This document shows positions 1 to 8,188 of a DNA stretch of 64,000 nt, in pieces. A program made the translations under genes and the position numbers. Below the pieces are notes generated by a model. The model was not told where the DNA came from, ran no database searches, and saw nothing but the letters and a program-made list of their open reading frames with translations. This DNA is from Methylobacterium sp. Leaf104 (lineage in GTDB: Bacteria; Pseudomonadota; Alphaproteobacteria; Rhizobiales; Beijerinckiaceae), in the NCBI RefSeq assembly GCF_001422885.1, contig NZ_LMMZ01000037.1:188105-252104 (forward strand). The letters run 5' to 3'. The first letter of the stretch is position 1. Each line of letters begins with the position of its first letter.

Positions 1-1
1 C

Positions 2-151
2 CTCGACTGGACCCCGCAGGATCGCGCCGCCGCGACGGCCCACCAGCCTTATCACGCCCCCGACGCACCACGTCCGCGGGTCCAGGCTTCGGCGTCCGAG
101 CGCCCGCCCCTGCGCACGCCCCTGCCGAGCCGGCAGCGCCAGACCACCTGA
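2..151 (+). CDS. C-terminal fragment of an unidentified protein
   Basis: An open frame runs in from the left edge and ends at a TGA at 149-151, giving the last 49 residues of a protein whose start lies outside the window. The tail is rich in Pro, Arg, Gln and Ala, begins LDWTPQD and ends RQRQTT, and has no recognisable domain. Disordered tails like this are common on alphaproteobacterial envelope and DNA-handling proteins, so no function can be assigned. The next gene converges on it, 33 bases away. Confidence 0.45.
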   Translation, partial: LDWTPQDRAAATAHQPYHAPDAPRPRVQASASERPPLRTPLPSRQRQTT

Positions 152-184
152 AGGCGGCGCCGGCCGGCAACCGGCCGGCATGGC

Positions 185-526
185 CTATTCGGCGAGGTCG
201 AGGCGATGGCGCCCGGCGCGGTCGTCGATCTCGACGATCCAGAGGTCGTCGTCGAAGCGCAGCTCCTTGCCGAGCCTGATCTCCACGTCGGCGGGCGAGG
301 CCTCGCTGAGGAGGGCCACGAAGCGGCGGTCGCCGTCGCCTTCGGAATCGACCAGCGATTGCGGGGCCGGCCCGTAGAGATCGGCGCGGCCGTCGAGGCG
401 ATCCACCTTCACGAAGATCGCCCCCGCCTCGGGGGAGCCGCGCCGGCGCTGGACCGCGGCGATGCCCTCGATGTCGAGGCGGCGAAGATGGGCGGAGACC
501 CAGAAATCCGAGCGCAGGCGTGCCAT
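185..526 (-). CDS. DUF1491 family protein
   Basis: This is a 113-residue soluble protein. It matches the DUF1491 family through its opening (RLRSDFWVSAHLRR), the central GSPEAGAIFVKVDRLDG stretch and the following YGPAPQ motif; the family is confined largely to alphaproteobacteria and has about this length. Its biochemical role is unknown. It has no signal peptide or membrane segment. It lies just downstream of the peptidoglycan-binding gene on the same strand, with only about 30 bases between them, so the two are probably co-transcribed. Confidence 0.8.
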   Translation of the reverse strand: MARLRSDFWVSAHLRRLDIEGIAAVQRRRGSPEAGAIFVKVDRLDGRADLYGPAPQSLVDSEGDGDRRFVALLSEASPADVEIRLGKELRFDDDLWIVEIDDRAGRHRLDLAE

Positions 527-557
527 GCGCGGGTCTATAGCACGCCGCCCCGCCGGA

Positions 558-1277
558 TCAGCCCCGCGTCACCCCCGCCCGGGTGGCGAGCTCGCGGAAG
601 GTCCGCTGCGAGGGCTCGCCCTTCACCGGCAGCTTGCGGTCCCGCTCGAACTTCTCGATCGCCGCCCGGGTGCTCGCGCCCATCAGGCCGTCGGCCTTGA
701 GCGGCCCGTAGCCGAGCTTGACCAGGGCGCGCTGCGCCTGGGCGATCGACAATCCGCCGAGGCTCGCGACCGAGGCGGTGGTCTCGGCGCCCGCCGACTC
801 GCCGGATCTGATGAGCTCGCCGATGCCGTCCCGCGGCGCCTTGGCCGCACCTTCGGACCCGGCCGGCTCGTCCCTCGCCTCGGACCTGGCCACTTCGGAC
901 CTGGTCGCGTCCGCCTTGGCGACCTCCCCCTTGGCCACCTCCCCCTTGGCGACTGCGGAAGCCGGCGGCTTCGGCCCTTCGGCCGCGCGGGAGACCGTCG
1001 CATTCGGAGGAAGCTTCGGGAAGATCGGCGCGGGGTGGCGGCCCATCTGATAGCCCAGCGCGTTCAGGCAGATCATCGATACCGCGCCGAGGACGGCGGC
1101 GACCCCGAGCACCTCGCCGGGATGGCGCAGGACGGCGCGGCCGGCGCCTCCAGCCAGCGCGCTCAGTCCCGCCAGGCGGCCGGGGGGCGGGCGGCGCCGG
1201 GCCACGGGCCGCGCCTCGCGGGTGCGGGTCGGAACCACGATCTCTCGCTGGTCGCGGCGTGCGTGCGGCTCGCGCAT
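558..1277 (-). CDS. Membrane-anchored peptidoglycan-binding domain protein
   Basis: This 239-residue protein has four parts. A basic Arg/Pro-rich cytoplasmic N-terminus covers roughly residues 1-50. One membrane segment follows near 56-75 (VLGVAAVLGAVSMICLNALG). A low-complexity periplasmic linker built from decayed VAKGE/VARSE repeats spans about 110-150. The C-terminal domain is a PG_binding_1-type fold (LSIAQAQRALVKLGYGPLKADG, then STRAAIEKFERDRKLPV). The domain binds peptidoglycan in many hydrolases and regulators, but no catalytic domain is present here, so the protein may be a tether or scaffold. A hairpin separates it from the upstream histidine kinase gene. Confidence 0.75.
   Translation of the reverse strand: MREPHARRDQREIVVPTRTREARPVARRRPPPGRLAGLSALAGGAGRAVLRHPGEVLGVAAVLGAVSMICLNALGYQMGRHPAPIFPKLPPNATVSRAAEGPKPPASAVAKGEVAKGEVAKADATRSEVARSEARDEPAGSEGAAKAPRDGIGELIRSGESAGAETTASVASLGGLSIAQAQRALVKLGYGPLKADGLMGASTRAAIEKFERDRKLPVKGEPSQRTFRELATRAGVTRG
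880..960 (-). repeat. In-frame 12-15 bp tandem repeat in the linker of the peptidoglycan-binding protein
   Basis: Units resembling ttggccacctccccc and cggacctggccactt are repeated in tandem with decay. They encode VAKGE-, VAKAD-, VARSE-type units in the periplasmic linker. Length variation here would change the linker without shifting the frame. Confidence 0.7.
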
Positions 1278-1308
1278 CGGATCTCCTCAGGGCTGGTCGC
1301 AACGGCGT

Positions 1309-1335
1309 CCGGGCCTCGCGCGATGCGAGGCCCGG
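1309..1335 (-). terminator. GC-rich hairpin between the kinase and the peptidoglycan-binding gene
   Basis: A perfect 11-bp stem (ccgggcctcgc paired with gcgaggcccgg) closes a 5-nt loop. It lies after the kinase stop codon and before the next start on the minus strand. No T-run follows, so it could be a Rho-assisted terminator or an mRNA-stability element. Confidence 0.5.
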
Positions 1336-1366
1336 GCCGCCCGGTGCTGGCAGGATTCCGGCGCGC

Positions 1367-3364
1367 TCATCCGACGCGCCGCAAGGGAACGTAGCTCTCG
1401 CGCACCGGCTCGGGGCTCGATTCGAACAGGCCCATCGGCCGGCGCATCGGCACGGGACCGTCCTTGGCGGCGGCGACGAGGCTGCCGCCGGCGATCGGCG
1501 AGCGCAGGCGGGTGCGGATGGTCGCGGCCGGGATGGCACCGGTGGTGGCCCGGCACTCGCGCGGGAGGGTGACGGTGATCGTGGTGCCCTCGCCGCGGGT
1601 GCTCTCGATGAGGATGGCGCCGCCATGCAGGCCGACGAGGCCCTGCACCACGGAGAGACCGAGGCCGGTCCCCTCGTGGGTGCGCTCGTAGCCGCCGGCA
1701 CATTGGTAGAAGGGGCTTCCGACGCGGGGCAGGTCGGCCTCGCTGATGCCGATGCCCGTATCGGCGACGATGAGGTCGAGGTGCTTGCCCGAGCCGCGCA
1801 GGCCGACCTCCACCCGCCCGCCGCGCGGGGTGAACTTCAGCGCGTTCGACAGGAGGTTGATGAACATCTGCCGGCAGGCGCGCATGTCGGCGGTGATCTC
1901 CACCGGGGCGGCGCTGGCGTCGCGCACCAGGGTGATGCCGGCCTGGTCGAACTTGAGCTGCATGAGGGTGCAGCAGGTCTGGACCAGGGCCGAGAGGTCG
2001 AAGGGCTCCGGGGCGTAGTCGAAGTGGCCGCTCTGGATGCGCGACATGTCGAGGAGCGTGTTCACCACTTCCAGCAGGTGCTGGCCGGAATTGCGGATGA
2101 TGCCGGCATATTCGCGGGTGCGCTCGGGATCGGTGGCGATGCCGCCCTCCCCCGACAGCACCTCGGAGAACCCGATGATGGCGTTCAGCGGCGTGCGCAG
2201 CTCGTGGCTGACATTGGCGAGGAAGCGGCTCTTCACCTCGTCGGCGCGCTCGGCCTCGGCGCGGGCCTGCTCCAGCTCCTCCGCGTGGCGGCGATGCTCG
2301 GTCACGTCGCGCGTCACCGCGACGACGCTCGACTGCAAGCGGCCGGGCACGGCCGTCTCCGCCGCCTGCTCGTCGATCCGGTGGATGCGCATCTCGGCGA
2401 AGATGACCCGGGACGCGCCTTCGGCGCGGGCGGTCGCGAAGTCGAGGTGCAGGCGGAACTGCACCCGCGCCGGACGGCCATGGGCGGCGACGTCGCTCAA
2501 AGCCTGCAGCAGGAGGGGGCGGTCACCGACATGGACCCGTTCGAGCAGGCCGTGGCCGTGCAGGGCCGTCGGCTCGGCGCCGAGGAAGCGGCTGGCCGAG
2601 GCGCTGGCGTCGAGGACGCGGCCGTTGTGGTCGTGCCACGTCACGAGGTCGTCGATCGCCGAGAGCAGCATGCGGTCGCGGCGCTCGTTGTCGCGCAGGC
2701 GGGCGAGCCAGCGGCCTTCGTGCCGGAAATGTTCGAGGGCCTGGGCCGCGATGTGCCCGATCGCCGTGATCGCGAAGACCGGCATCGCCAAGGCCCGCGA
2801 CCATTCGGGCAGAGGCGTGCCCTCGGTGAGGGGCGGCAGCACGGCCACGGCCAGCGCGCCCAAGGCCGCGACGATGGCGGCCGCCAGGGTGGCGCGCCGC
2901 GAGCCCGAGACCACGGCCTCCAGGGGAATCGCCACCAGCCAGATCGCGGCGGCGGAATTGGCGCCTCCGGTCATCATCGCGAGGCAGACCACCACGCCGG
3001 TGAGGCCGGCCGAGGAGATGGCGTGGGCGAGCCAGAGAATGCCGGTGCGGGAGAGGAGGACGGCGGCGAAGACCGGCAGCATCAGGCTGGCGATCGCCAG
3101 GGCCTCGACGCCGGTCGGAACCCCGCGCAAGACGAGGTAGGGCGGCAGCCCCAGCATCATCATCAGGCCGGTGGCGAGGCGGGAGACGAGGAAGCGCTCG
3201 TGCCGGAAGCGCACGCCGCCATCCTCTGTCACCGACTCATGGACGAGCCCGGTGAGGCGGACATCGATGAGGGAAGCCAGGGCACCGTAGATACGCAATA
3301 CCGACACGCACAGCGCGGACGATGACCCGACGGCCACCCCGACGCCCCTTGGCTCGACGAACAC
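1367..3364 (-). CDS. Membrane PAS-domain sensor histidine kinase (DivJ/PleC/PdhS-type)
   Basis: This is a 665-residue hybrid-less kinase. Residues about 60-210 form a bundle of five or six membrane helices. A PAS domain spans about 228-355, a short coiled coil follows (AEELEQARAEAERAD), and the kinase core comes last. His387 sits in [16 protein letters not shown], the N box is INLLSNALKF (Asn503/507), G1 is DTGIGI at 535 and G2 is GTGLGL at 565. This HisKA subtype is typical of alphaproteobacterial cell-cycle kinases that signal to DivK and PleD. A DivJ-like architecture (N-terminal membrane bundle plus PAS) fits best, but identity was not tested. The start is a GTG at 3364; the first 40 residues are weakly supported and a later start is possible. 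Confidence 0.8.
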   Translation of the reverse strand: MFVEPRGVGVAVGSSSALCVSVLRIYGALASLIDVRLTGLVHESVTEDGGVRFRHERFLVSRLATGLMMMLGLPPYLVLRGVPTGVEALAIASLMLPVFAAVLLSRTGILWLAHAISSAGLTGVVVCLAMMTGGANSAAAIWLVAIPLEAVVSGSRRATLAAAIVAALGALAVAVLPPLTEGTPLPEWSRALAMPVFAITAIGHIAAQALEHFRHEGRWLARLRDNERRDRMLLSAIDDLVTWHDHNGRVLDASASASRFLGAEPTALHGHGLLERVHVGDRPLLLQALSDVAAHGRPARVQFRLHLDFATARAEGASRVIFAEMRIHRIDEQAAETAVPGRLQSSVVAVTRDVTEHRRHAEELEQARAEAERADEVKSRFLANVSHELRTPLNAIIGFSEVLSGEGGIATDPERTREYAGIIRNSGQHLLEVVNTLLDMSRIQSGHFDYAPEPFDLSALVQTCCTLMQLKFDQAGITLVRDASAAPVEITADMRACRQMFINLLSNALKFTPRGGRVEVGLRGSGKHLDLIVADTGIGISEADLPRVGSPFYQCAGGYERTHEGTGLGLSVVQGLVGLHGGAILIESTRGEGTTITVTLPRECRATTGAIPAATIRTRLRSPIAGGSLVAAAKDGPVPMRRPMGLFESSPEPVRESYVPLRRVG

Positions 3365-3628
3365 TCGACTGAGGCGAACGTCGCAGAGCCGACTTAAGCG
3401 AGTCTTGCGCTAGACAGTCCGATTGTCTCCGCATGCTTTCCGGGACGTAACCGTGACCGGTCGCCGAGACAGACCTTTTCGGGGCATGACACGAAAAAGC
3501 CTCGAAATGCATCGCGCTAAGCTTGTGTTCACCATTCCGGCGCTTTGCGGGCGACGGGTCAAGCGGTCTTTACCGGTCGCCCGCGACGGTCGGCGCGCCT
3601 CCCGCAGGGGCGCGTCCGGGCCAGACCC

Positions 3629-3952
3629 ATGTCATTCCTCATCCGTGCCGGCCTGGTGATCGGCGCCCTGTCCTGGCTGGCACTCCAGCGCCAGGGCGAG
3701 TCTCTGCCGGCGGGGCCGGCCGCCGCCGGCGCGGCCGCGGCGGCCTGGGACGCCCTTCCCGCCGAAATGCGTGACGCGGCCTTGCGCGAGGGCGCCGCCG
3801 AGATCGGGCGGCGGGCCGGCCAGACGCTCGCCGCGTCCGCGATTTCCCGTGACACCTTGTCGGAGAGTGACAGGAAAGTTCCCTGGCGGGGCGCGCAAAG
3901 CCACGCTGATCGCGCTAGGCATGCGGAGCGCGGGGAACGCACGGCCCCGTGA
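3629..3952 (+). CDS. Small membrane-anchored protein of unknown function
   Basis: This predicted 107-residue protein begins MSFLIRAGLVIGALSWLAL, a single N-terminal membrane segment or uncleaved signal. It continues with an Ala/Gly-rich stretch and a helical region (WDALPAEMRDAALREGAAEIGRRAGQTLAASAIS). I chose the ATG at 3629 because the hydrophobic segment follows it directly; the upstream in-frame extension is basic and shadow-like. No family was recognised. It lies immediately upstream of cydB on the same strand, where a cydA would normally be, but it is far too short and lacks any cytochrome bd subunit I motif. Confidence 0.5.
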   Translation: MSFLIRAGLVIGALSWLALQRQGESLPAGPAAAGAAAAAWDALPAEMRDAALREGAAEIGRRAGQTLAASAISRDTLSESDRKVPWRGAQSHADRARHAERGERTAP

Positions 3953-3992
3953 TGCGGTAGGCGATTCGCAGCGCGGACGAGGGACGTAGCGG

Positions 3993-5039
3993 ATGTTCGG
4001 CTTTGGAATGGAATACGAGGGCGCGGCCTTCTGGCTGCCACTCGTCTGGGCCGCGCTGCTCGCGGTCGCGGTGGCGATGTACGTCGTCATCGACGGGTTC
4101 GACCTCGGGGTCGGCATCCTGTTCACGGCGGCGCGGAAGGGCAACTGGCGCGACCGCATGATGCTCTCGGTCGCCCCGATCTGGGACGGCAACGAGACCT
4201 GGCTGGTCCTCGGCGGCGGCGGGCTGTTCGCGGTGTTCACCGTCGCCTACGCCATCCTGCTGCCGGCCCTCTACATCCCAATCATCCTGATGCTGATCGC
4301 CCTGATCTTCCGCGGCGTCGCCTTCGAGTTCCGATTCAAGGCCAACCGCTCGCAGTTCGTCTGGGACTACGCCTTCCATTACGGCTCCCTGGTGGCGACC
4401 TTCGCGCAAGGCATGGTGCTCGGGGCCTTCGTCCAGGGCTTCAAGGTCGAGGGTCGCGGCTTCTCCGGCGGCACCATGGACTGGCTCACCCCCTTCAGCG
4501 TGCTGACCGGAATCGGCCTCGTCTGCGGCTACGGCCTGCTCGGCGCGACCTGGTGCGTGATGAAGACCTCGGGCGAGCTCGAGATCTGGGCCCGGCGCAA
4601 GAGCCTGCAGTTCCTGGCCGCCACCATCGTGTCGATGGCGGTGGTGAGCGCCTGGGTGCCGTTCCTCGGGCTCGACATCCAGTGGCGCTGGATCTCCTGG
4701 CCGAACATCCTCTACGTGGCGCCCGTGCCGATGGTGACGGCCCTCGTCGCCTGGGGCATCTTCCAGGGCATCCGCGACGGTCGCCACGTGGCGCCCTTCC
4801 TCCTCACCATCGCGCTGTTCCTGCTGGGCTTCCTCGGCCTCGCCATCAGCCTGTTCCCCTACATCGTGCCGCCGCACTACACGATCTGGCAGGCGGCCAA
4901 CGCGGTCAGCGCCCTGCAATTCGCCCTCGTCGGCTACGCCGTGGTGATGCCCCTGACCCTCGCCTATACCGGCTACGCCTACTGGGTCTTCCGGGGTAAG
5001 GTGGCGGAGGACATCGAATCCGGGGGCTACGGGCATTGA
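3993..5039 (+). CDS. cydB: Cytochrome bd-type (cyanide-insensitive) quinol oxidase subunit II
   Basis: This 348-residue integral membrane protein has about eight or nine helices. It carries the conserved CydB opening (LPLVWAALLAVAVAMYVVIDGFDLG), followed by APIWDGNETWLVLGGGGLFA and FRGVAFEFRFK. In bd oxidases subunit II pairs with the haem-carrying CydA to oxidise quinol and reduce oxygen in the inner membrane. It is full length. The stop overlaps the TTG start of the DUF2474 gene by four bases (TTGA), so the two are translationally coupled. No cydA lies next to it, which is unusual because cydAB or cioAB normally form one operon. Confidence 0.93.
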   Translation: MFGFGMEYEGAAFWLPLVWAALLAVAVAMYVVIDGFDLGVGILFTAARKGNWRDRMMLSVAPIWDGNETWLVLGGGGLFAVFTVAYAILLPALYIPIILMLIALIFRGVAFEFRFKANRSQFVWDYAFHYGSLVATFAQGMVLGAFVQGFKVEGRGFSGGTMDWLTPFSVLTGIGLVCGYGLLGATWCVMKTSGELEIWARRKSLQFLAATIVSMAVVSAWVPFLGLDIQWRWISWPNILYVAPVPMVTALVAWGIFQGIRDGRHVAPFLLTIALFLLGFLGLAISLFPYIVPPHYTIWQAANAVSALQFALVGYAVVMPLTLAYTGYAYWVFRGKVAEDIESGGYGH

Positions 5040-5158
5040 GCGGGCGCTCGTCCGCCGCCAAGGGCCGCCGGCTGCTCTGGTTCGTCGCGTTCTATGCCGC
5101 CAGCCTCGTGACCTTCACGGCGCTGGTCTACTTCCTGCGCGCCATCGTGAAGGGGTGA
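5036..5158 (+). CDS. DUF2474 single-helix small protein, probable bd-oxidase accessory subunit
   Basis: A 40-residue reading frame starts at a TTG that overlaps the cydB stop. After a basic SGRSSAAKGRR head comes a single membrane helix (LLWFVAFYAASLVTFTALVY) and a short FLRAIVKG tail. The pattern RxxWFVxxxxxSLxxxxxxxYxLR is that of DUF2474, whose genes sit directly after cydB/cioB in many Proteobacteria. By position and topology they are thought to act like CydX as a small oxidase subunit. The overlap and the family match together outweigh the unusual start codon. Confidence 0.75.
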   Translation: MSGRSSAAKGRRLLWFVAFYAASLVTFTALVYFLRAIVKG

Positions 5159-5219
5159 CCGGCGCCCCGGTTCCCGGTGAAGGCGCCGCCCGGACGCCCC
5201 ATTCCGGCAGGCGCGGGAT

Positions 5220-5244
5220 GGGGTGAGGCCTGTGGGCTCACCCC
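5220..5244. terminator. Hairpin between convergent DUF2474 and dgcA genes
   Basis: An 8-bp stem (ggggtgag with ctcacccc) surrounds a 9-nt loop and overlaps the dgcA stop codon. It lies between the two convergent transcripts and could terminate either. There is no T-tract. Confidence 0.4.
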
Positions 5245-6224
5245 CACAATGCGGGCTCGGGCGGGTGGATCAGGCTGCCCTCGAAGCGCAGGGCCGGCTC
5301 CCGGTCGCGGGCCAGCAGGAGCGGGCCGTCGAGGTCGACGTACTCCGCGTGGTGGGCGAGCAGCATGGCGGGCGCCATGGCGAGGGACGTGCCGACCATG
5401 CAGCCGATCATCAGGGAGAAGCCGCGCGCCCGCGCCTCGTGGGCCAGCATCACTGCCTCGGTCAGGCCACCGGCCTTGTCGAGCTTGATGTTGATGGCGT
5501 CGTAGCGCCGGCTGAGGGCGTCGAGGCCGGCGCGGTCGTGCAGGCTCTCGTCGGCGCAGATCGGGATCGGCCGGCCGATCTCGGCGAGGAGCGCGTCCTC
5601 CCCGGCGGGCAGGGGCTGCTCGATCAGCCGGACATCGGCGGCGACGCAGGCCGCGAGGTTGGCCTCGATCGTGTCCGGGCGCCAGGCCTCGTTGGCATCC
5701 ACGATAAGACGGGACTCGGGCGCGCCGCGCCGCACGGCGGCGATCCGCTCGGGGTCGCCGGCGCCGCCGAGCTTCACCTTGAGGAGCGGCCGGTGGGCGG
5801 CCTTGCGCGCGGCCGCCTCCATGCTCTCGGGATCGCCGAGGCTGAGGGTGTAGGCGGTGGTGGCCACCTGCGGCGCGGACAGGCCGGCGATGGCGAAGGC
5901 GGGGCGCCCGAGCTGCTTGGCCTCCAGGTCGAACAGGGCGCAGTCGAGGGCGTTGCGCGCGGCCCCGGCCTTCATCCCGACCTGCAGGTCGGCCCGGGTC
6001 GCCCCCATGGCGATCGCCTCGGCATGATCCTGAATCAGCGCGACGACGCTCTCCACGGTCTCGCCGTAGCGGGCATAGGGCACGCACTCGCCGCGCCCGG
6101 CCCGGCCCTCCGCGTCGGTGACGGTGGCGACGACCACCACCGCCTCGGTGCGGCTGCCCCGCGCGATGGTGAAGGCGCCCGCGATCGGGAAGCGCTCGAC
6201 CGCGACGTCGAGGCGCCGGGTCAC
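5238..6224 (-). CDS. dgcA: N-acetyl-D-glutamate racemase / dipeptide-epimerase-like enolase superfamily enzyme
   Basis: This 328-residue protein is an enolase-superfamily member of the muconate-lactonising/dipeptide-epimerase type. It shows the catalytic KVK pair (LLKVKLGG), metal ligands in VDANEAW, EQPLP and CADES, and the second catalytic lysine in NIKLDKAGG. Alone it would be called L-Ala-D/L-Glu epimerase. Directly downstream of a DUF1611 gene, it matches DgcA, the N-acetyl-D-glutamate racemase of the D-glutamate pathway. The GTG start overlaps the dgcN stop by four bases (GTGA). Substrate specificity is inferred from the pairing. Confidence 0.8.
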   Translation of the reverse strand: MTRRLDVAVERFPIAGAFTIARGSRTEAVVVVATVTDAEGRAGRGECVPYARYGETVESVVALIQDHAEAIAMGATRADLQVGMKAGAARNALDCALFDLEAKQLGRPAFAIAGLSAPQVATTAYTLSLGDPESMEAAARKAAHRPLLKVKLGGAGDPERIAAVRRGAPESRLIVDANEAWRPDTIEANLAACVAADVRLIEQPLPAGEDALLAEIGRPIPICADESLHDRAGLDALSRRYDAINIKLDKAGGLTEAVMLAHEARARGFSLMIGCMVGTSLAMAPAMLLAHHAEYVDLDGPLLLARDREPALRFEGSLIHPPEPALWG

Positions 6225-7264
6225 GCGCTCGCCCCCGTGGTCGCGGGCGGGAATTCGGCGACGATCCGGTCGACGATCTCCTCCACGCCGAAGCGGACCG
6301 GGTCTGTGGCCGGCAGGTCGTGCGCGCGGGCGAGGTCGGCGAGGAGCGTCCGGGCCGCCCCCTCCTCCAGGTCCTGGGTGTTGACGGCGATGCCCACCGG
6401 ACGGATGTCCGGGTTGGTCAGGCGTCCGAGCTGGACCGTGAGATCGATCACCTGCCGGATGCTGGGCAGCGGGTGCTGGACGCCGCGCATGGTCGTCCGG
6501 GTCGGCTCGTGGCAGACCACGAAGGCATCGGCCTGCGCCCCGTGCAGCAGCCCGAGGCTGACGCCGGCGAAGGAGGGGTGGAACAGCGAACCCTGGCCCT
6601 CGAGCAGGTCCCAGTGGTCCGGAGCGGCCGCGGGCGCGATCCACTCGACGGCGCCGGAGATGAAATCGGCCACCACCGCGTCGATGGCGACGCCGCGCCC
6701 CGAGATGAAGACGCCGGTCTGGCCGGTGGCGCGGAAATCCGCGTCGAGCCCGCGCTCGCGCATGCCGCGCTCCAGGGCGAGCACGGTGTACTTCTTGCCC
6801 ACCGAGCAGTCGGTGCCGACGCTGAGCAGGCGGCGGCCGGGCCGCCGGCTGCCCTTGCCGGTGGCGAAGGTCTCGGAGGTGTGGCGCACGTCGTGGAGCC
6901 GGCGGCCGTTCCGCTCGGCGGCCTCGGAGATCGCCGGCACCGCCCCGAGGCGCGCATGCAGCCCGCTGGCGATGTCGAGTCCCGCCTCCAGGGCCGAGAC
7001 GACCTCGGCGATCCAGTGCTCCGGCAGGACGCCGCCGGCATTGGCGACGCCGATCACCATCGTGCGGCAGCCCTTCGCGACGGCCTCGGCCAGGGTGAGG
7101 TCCGGGATCCCGAGATCGGCGGCGCAGCCCGGCAGGCGCAGCTGGCCGACGCACCACTCGGGACGCCAGTCCTTGATGCCGTAGGCCGTCTTGGCGGCGA
7201 GGCGATCGGGCACGTCGCCGAGGAACATCAGGTAGGGCGTCTCGATCTGCATCGCGTCACTCAT
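6221..7264 (-). CDS. dgcN: D-glutamate N-acetyltransferase DgcN (DUF1611)
   Basis: This 347-residue DUF1611 protein carries a P-loop-like motif near residues 149-160 (VGTDCSVGKKYT). Other conserved blocks include MVIGVANAGG, QTGVFISGRG, EGQGSLFHPS and VCHEPTR. DUF1611 enzymes paired with an enolase-type racemase are the DgcN proteins that N-acetylate D-glutamate so it can be racemised and re-enter L-glutamate metabolism. I chose the ATG at 7264 because it begins the conserved MSDAMQIETPYLMFLGD region. It overlaps dgcA and is divergent from the GST gene. Linkage to cell-wall D-Glu recycling is inference. Confidence 0.82.
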   Translation of the reverse strand: MSDAMQIETPYLMFLGDVPDRLAAKTAYGIKDWRPEWCVGQLRLPGCAADLGIPDLTLAEAVAKGCRTMVIGVANAGGVLPEHWIAEVVSALEAGLDIASGLHARLGAVPAISEAAERNGRRLHDVRHTSETFATGKGSRRPGRRLLSVGTDCSVGKKYTVLALERGMRERGLDADFRATGQTGVFISGRGVAIDAVVADFISGAVEWIAPAAAPDHWDLLEGQGSLFHPSFAGVSLGLLHGAQADAFVVCHEPTRTTMRGVQHPLPSIRQVIDLTVQLGRLTNPDIRPVGIAVNTQDLEEGAARTLLADLARAHDLPATDPVRFGVEEIVDRIVAEFPPATTGASA

Positions 7265-7438
7265 CGGCCGAGGATGGACCCCTCGCCTCCTCCTATGCGC
7301 GATGATCACGGCGCTGCCAAATCGTGCAATCCGCCGGCATTCGCCGGCAGAACGGGCTTGCGGGCCGGCGCGATGTCGGGTGTGGTCGCCGGACGATAAG
7401 AGACGGATAAGATTCCGCGAAGAGGAAACGTTGCGCGC

Positions 7439-8083
7439 ATGAAGATGTACGGCAATTGGCGCTCGGCCGCGGCCTTCCGGGTCCGGGTCGCGCTCAATCT
7501 CAAGGGCATCGCCTACGAGGAAGTCTTTCTCGACCTCGACGCCGGCGAGCAGTTCAACCCGGACTTCCTCGCGATCAACCCGCAGGGCGCGGTGCCGGCC
7601 TTCTTCGATGGCGACGGTCCGCCGCTGATCCAGTCGCTGGCGATCCTCGACTATCTCGAGGACATCCATCCGGCCACGCCACTCCTGCCGAGCCAGCCCC
7701 GCGAACGCGCCCGCGCCCGCTCCCTGGCCCAGGTCGTGGCCTGCGACACCCATCCGCTCTACGTGCCGCGGGTGCGCAACTTCCTGATGGAGACCTACGA
7801 CCTGCCGCGCGAGCGCATGCTCGGCTTCGTGCGCCACTGGATGGCGAGCGGTCTGAAGACCCTGGAGACCCGCCTCACCGGGGAGCCCGGCACCGGGCGC
7901 TACGCGCAAGGGGACGCCGTCAGCCACGCCGATCTCTGCCTGGTCAGCCTCTGGGTCGGCACCGGCATCTTCGGTGTCGACACCGCGCCGTTCCCGACCG
8001 TGCGCCGGATCGCCGAGGATTGCCTCGCCCAGGACGCCTTCGCCCGGGCGCATCCCCTGCGCCAGCCGGGCGCACCGGCGTGA
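7439..8083 (+). CDS. maiA: Zeta-class glutathione S-transferase / maleylacetoacetate isomerase
   Basis: This 214-residue protein has an N-terminal thioredoxin-fold GST domain (about 1-80) and an all-helical C-terminal domain. It keeps the zeta-class pattern around the active-site loop (RSAAAFRVRVALNLKG), the cis-proline NPQGAVPAF and the QSLAILDYLED glutathione-binding segment. The usual zeta SSC triplet reads S-A-A, so glutathione activation would depend on the first serine. MaiA isomerises maleylacetoacetate in tyrosine and homogentisate breakdown. No other gene of that pathway is nearby, so a general zeta-GST role is equally possible. Confidence 0.75.
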   Translation: MKMYGNWRSAAAFRVRVALNLKGIAYEEVFLDLDAGEQFNPDFLAINPQGAVPAFFDGDGPPLIQSLAILDYLEDIHPATPLLPSQPRERARARSLAQVVACDTHPLYVPRVRNFLMETYDLPRERMLGFVRHWMASGLKTLETRLTGEPGTGRYAQGDAVSHADLCLVSLWVGTGIFGVDTAPFPTVRRIAEDCLAQDAFARAHPLRQPGAPA

Positions 8084-8188
8084 CGGGAATAGCGGTCGTT
8101 TTCTAATCCTTCTAAGCTCCAACGCGGGATGAACATGCGTCGCCCGTCGTGGGGGCACGTATCCGCGGCACACGAGGACCTCAGAGAC

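Noticed and set aside
880-960. Tandem repeat as a regulatory iteron
   Set aside because: It lies inside a coding linker, keeps the frame and encodes a repetitive peptide, so protein-level repetition explains it.
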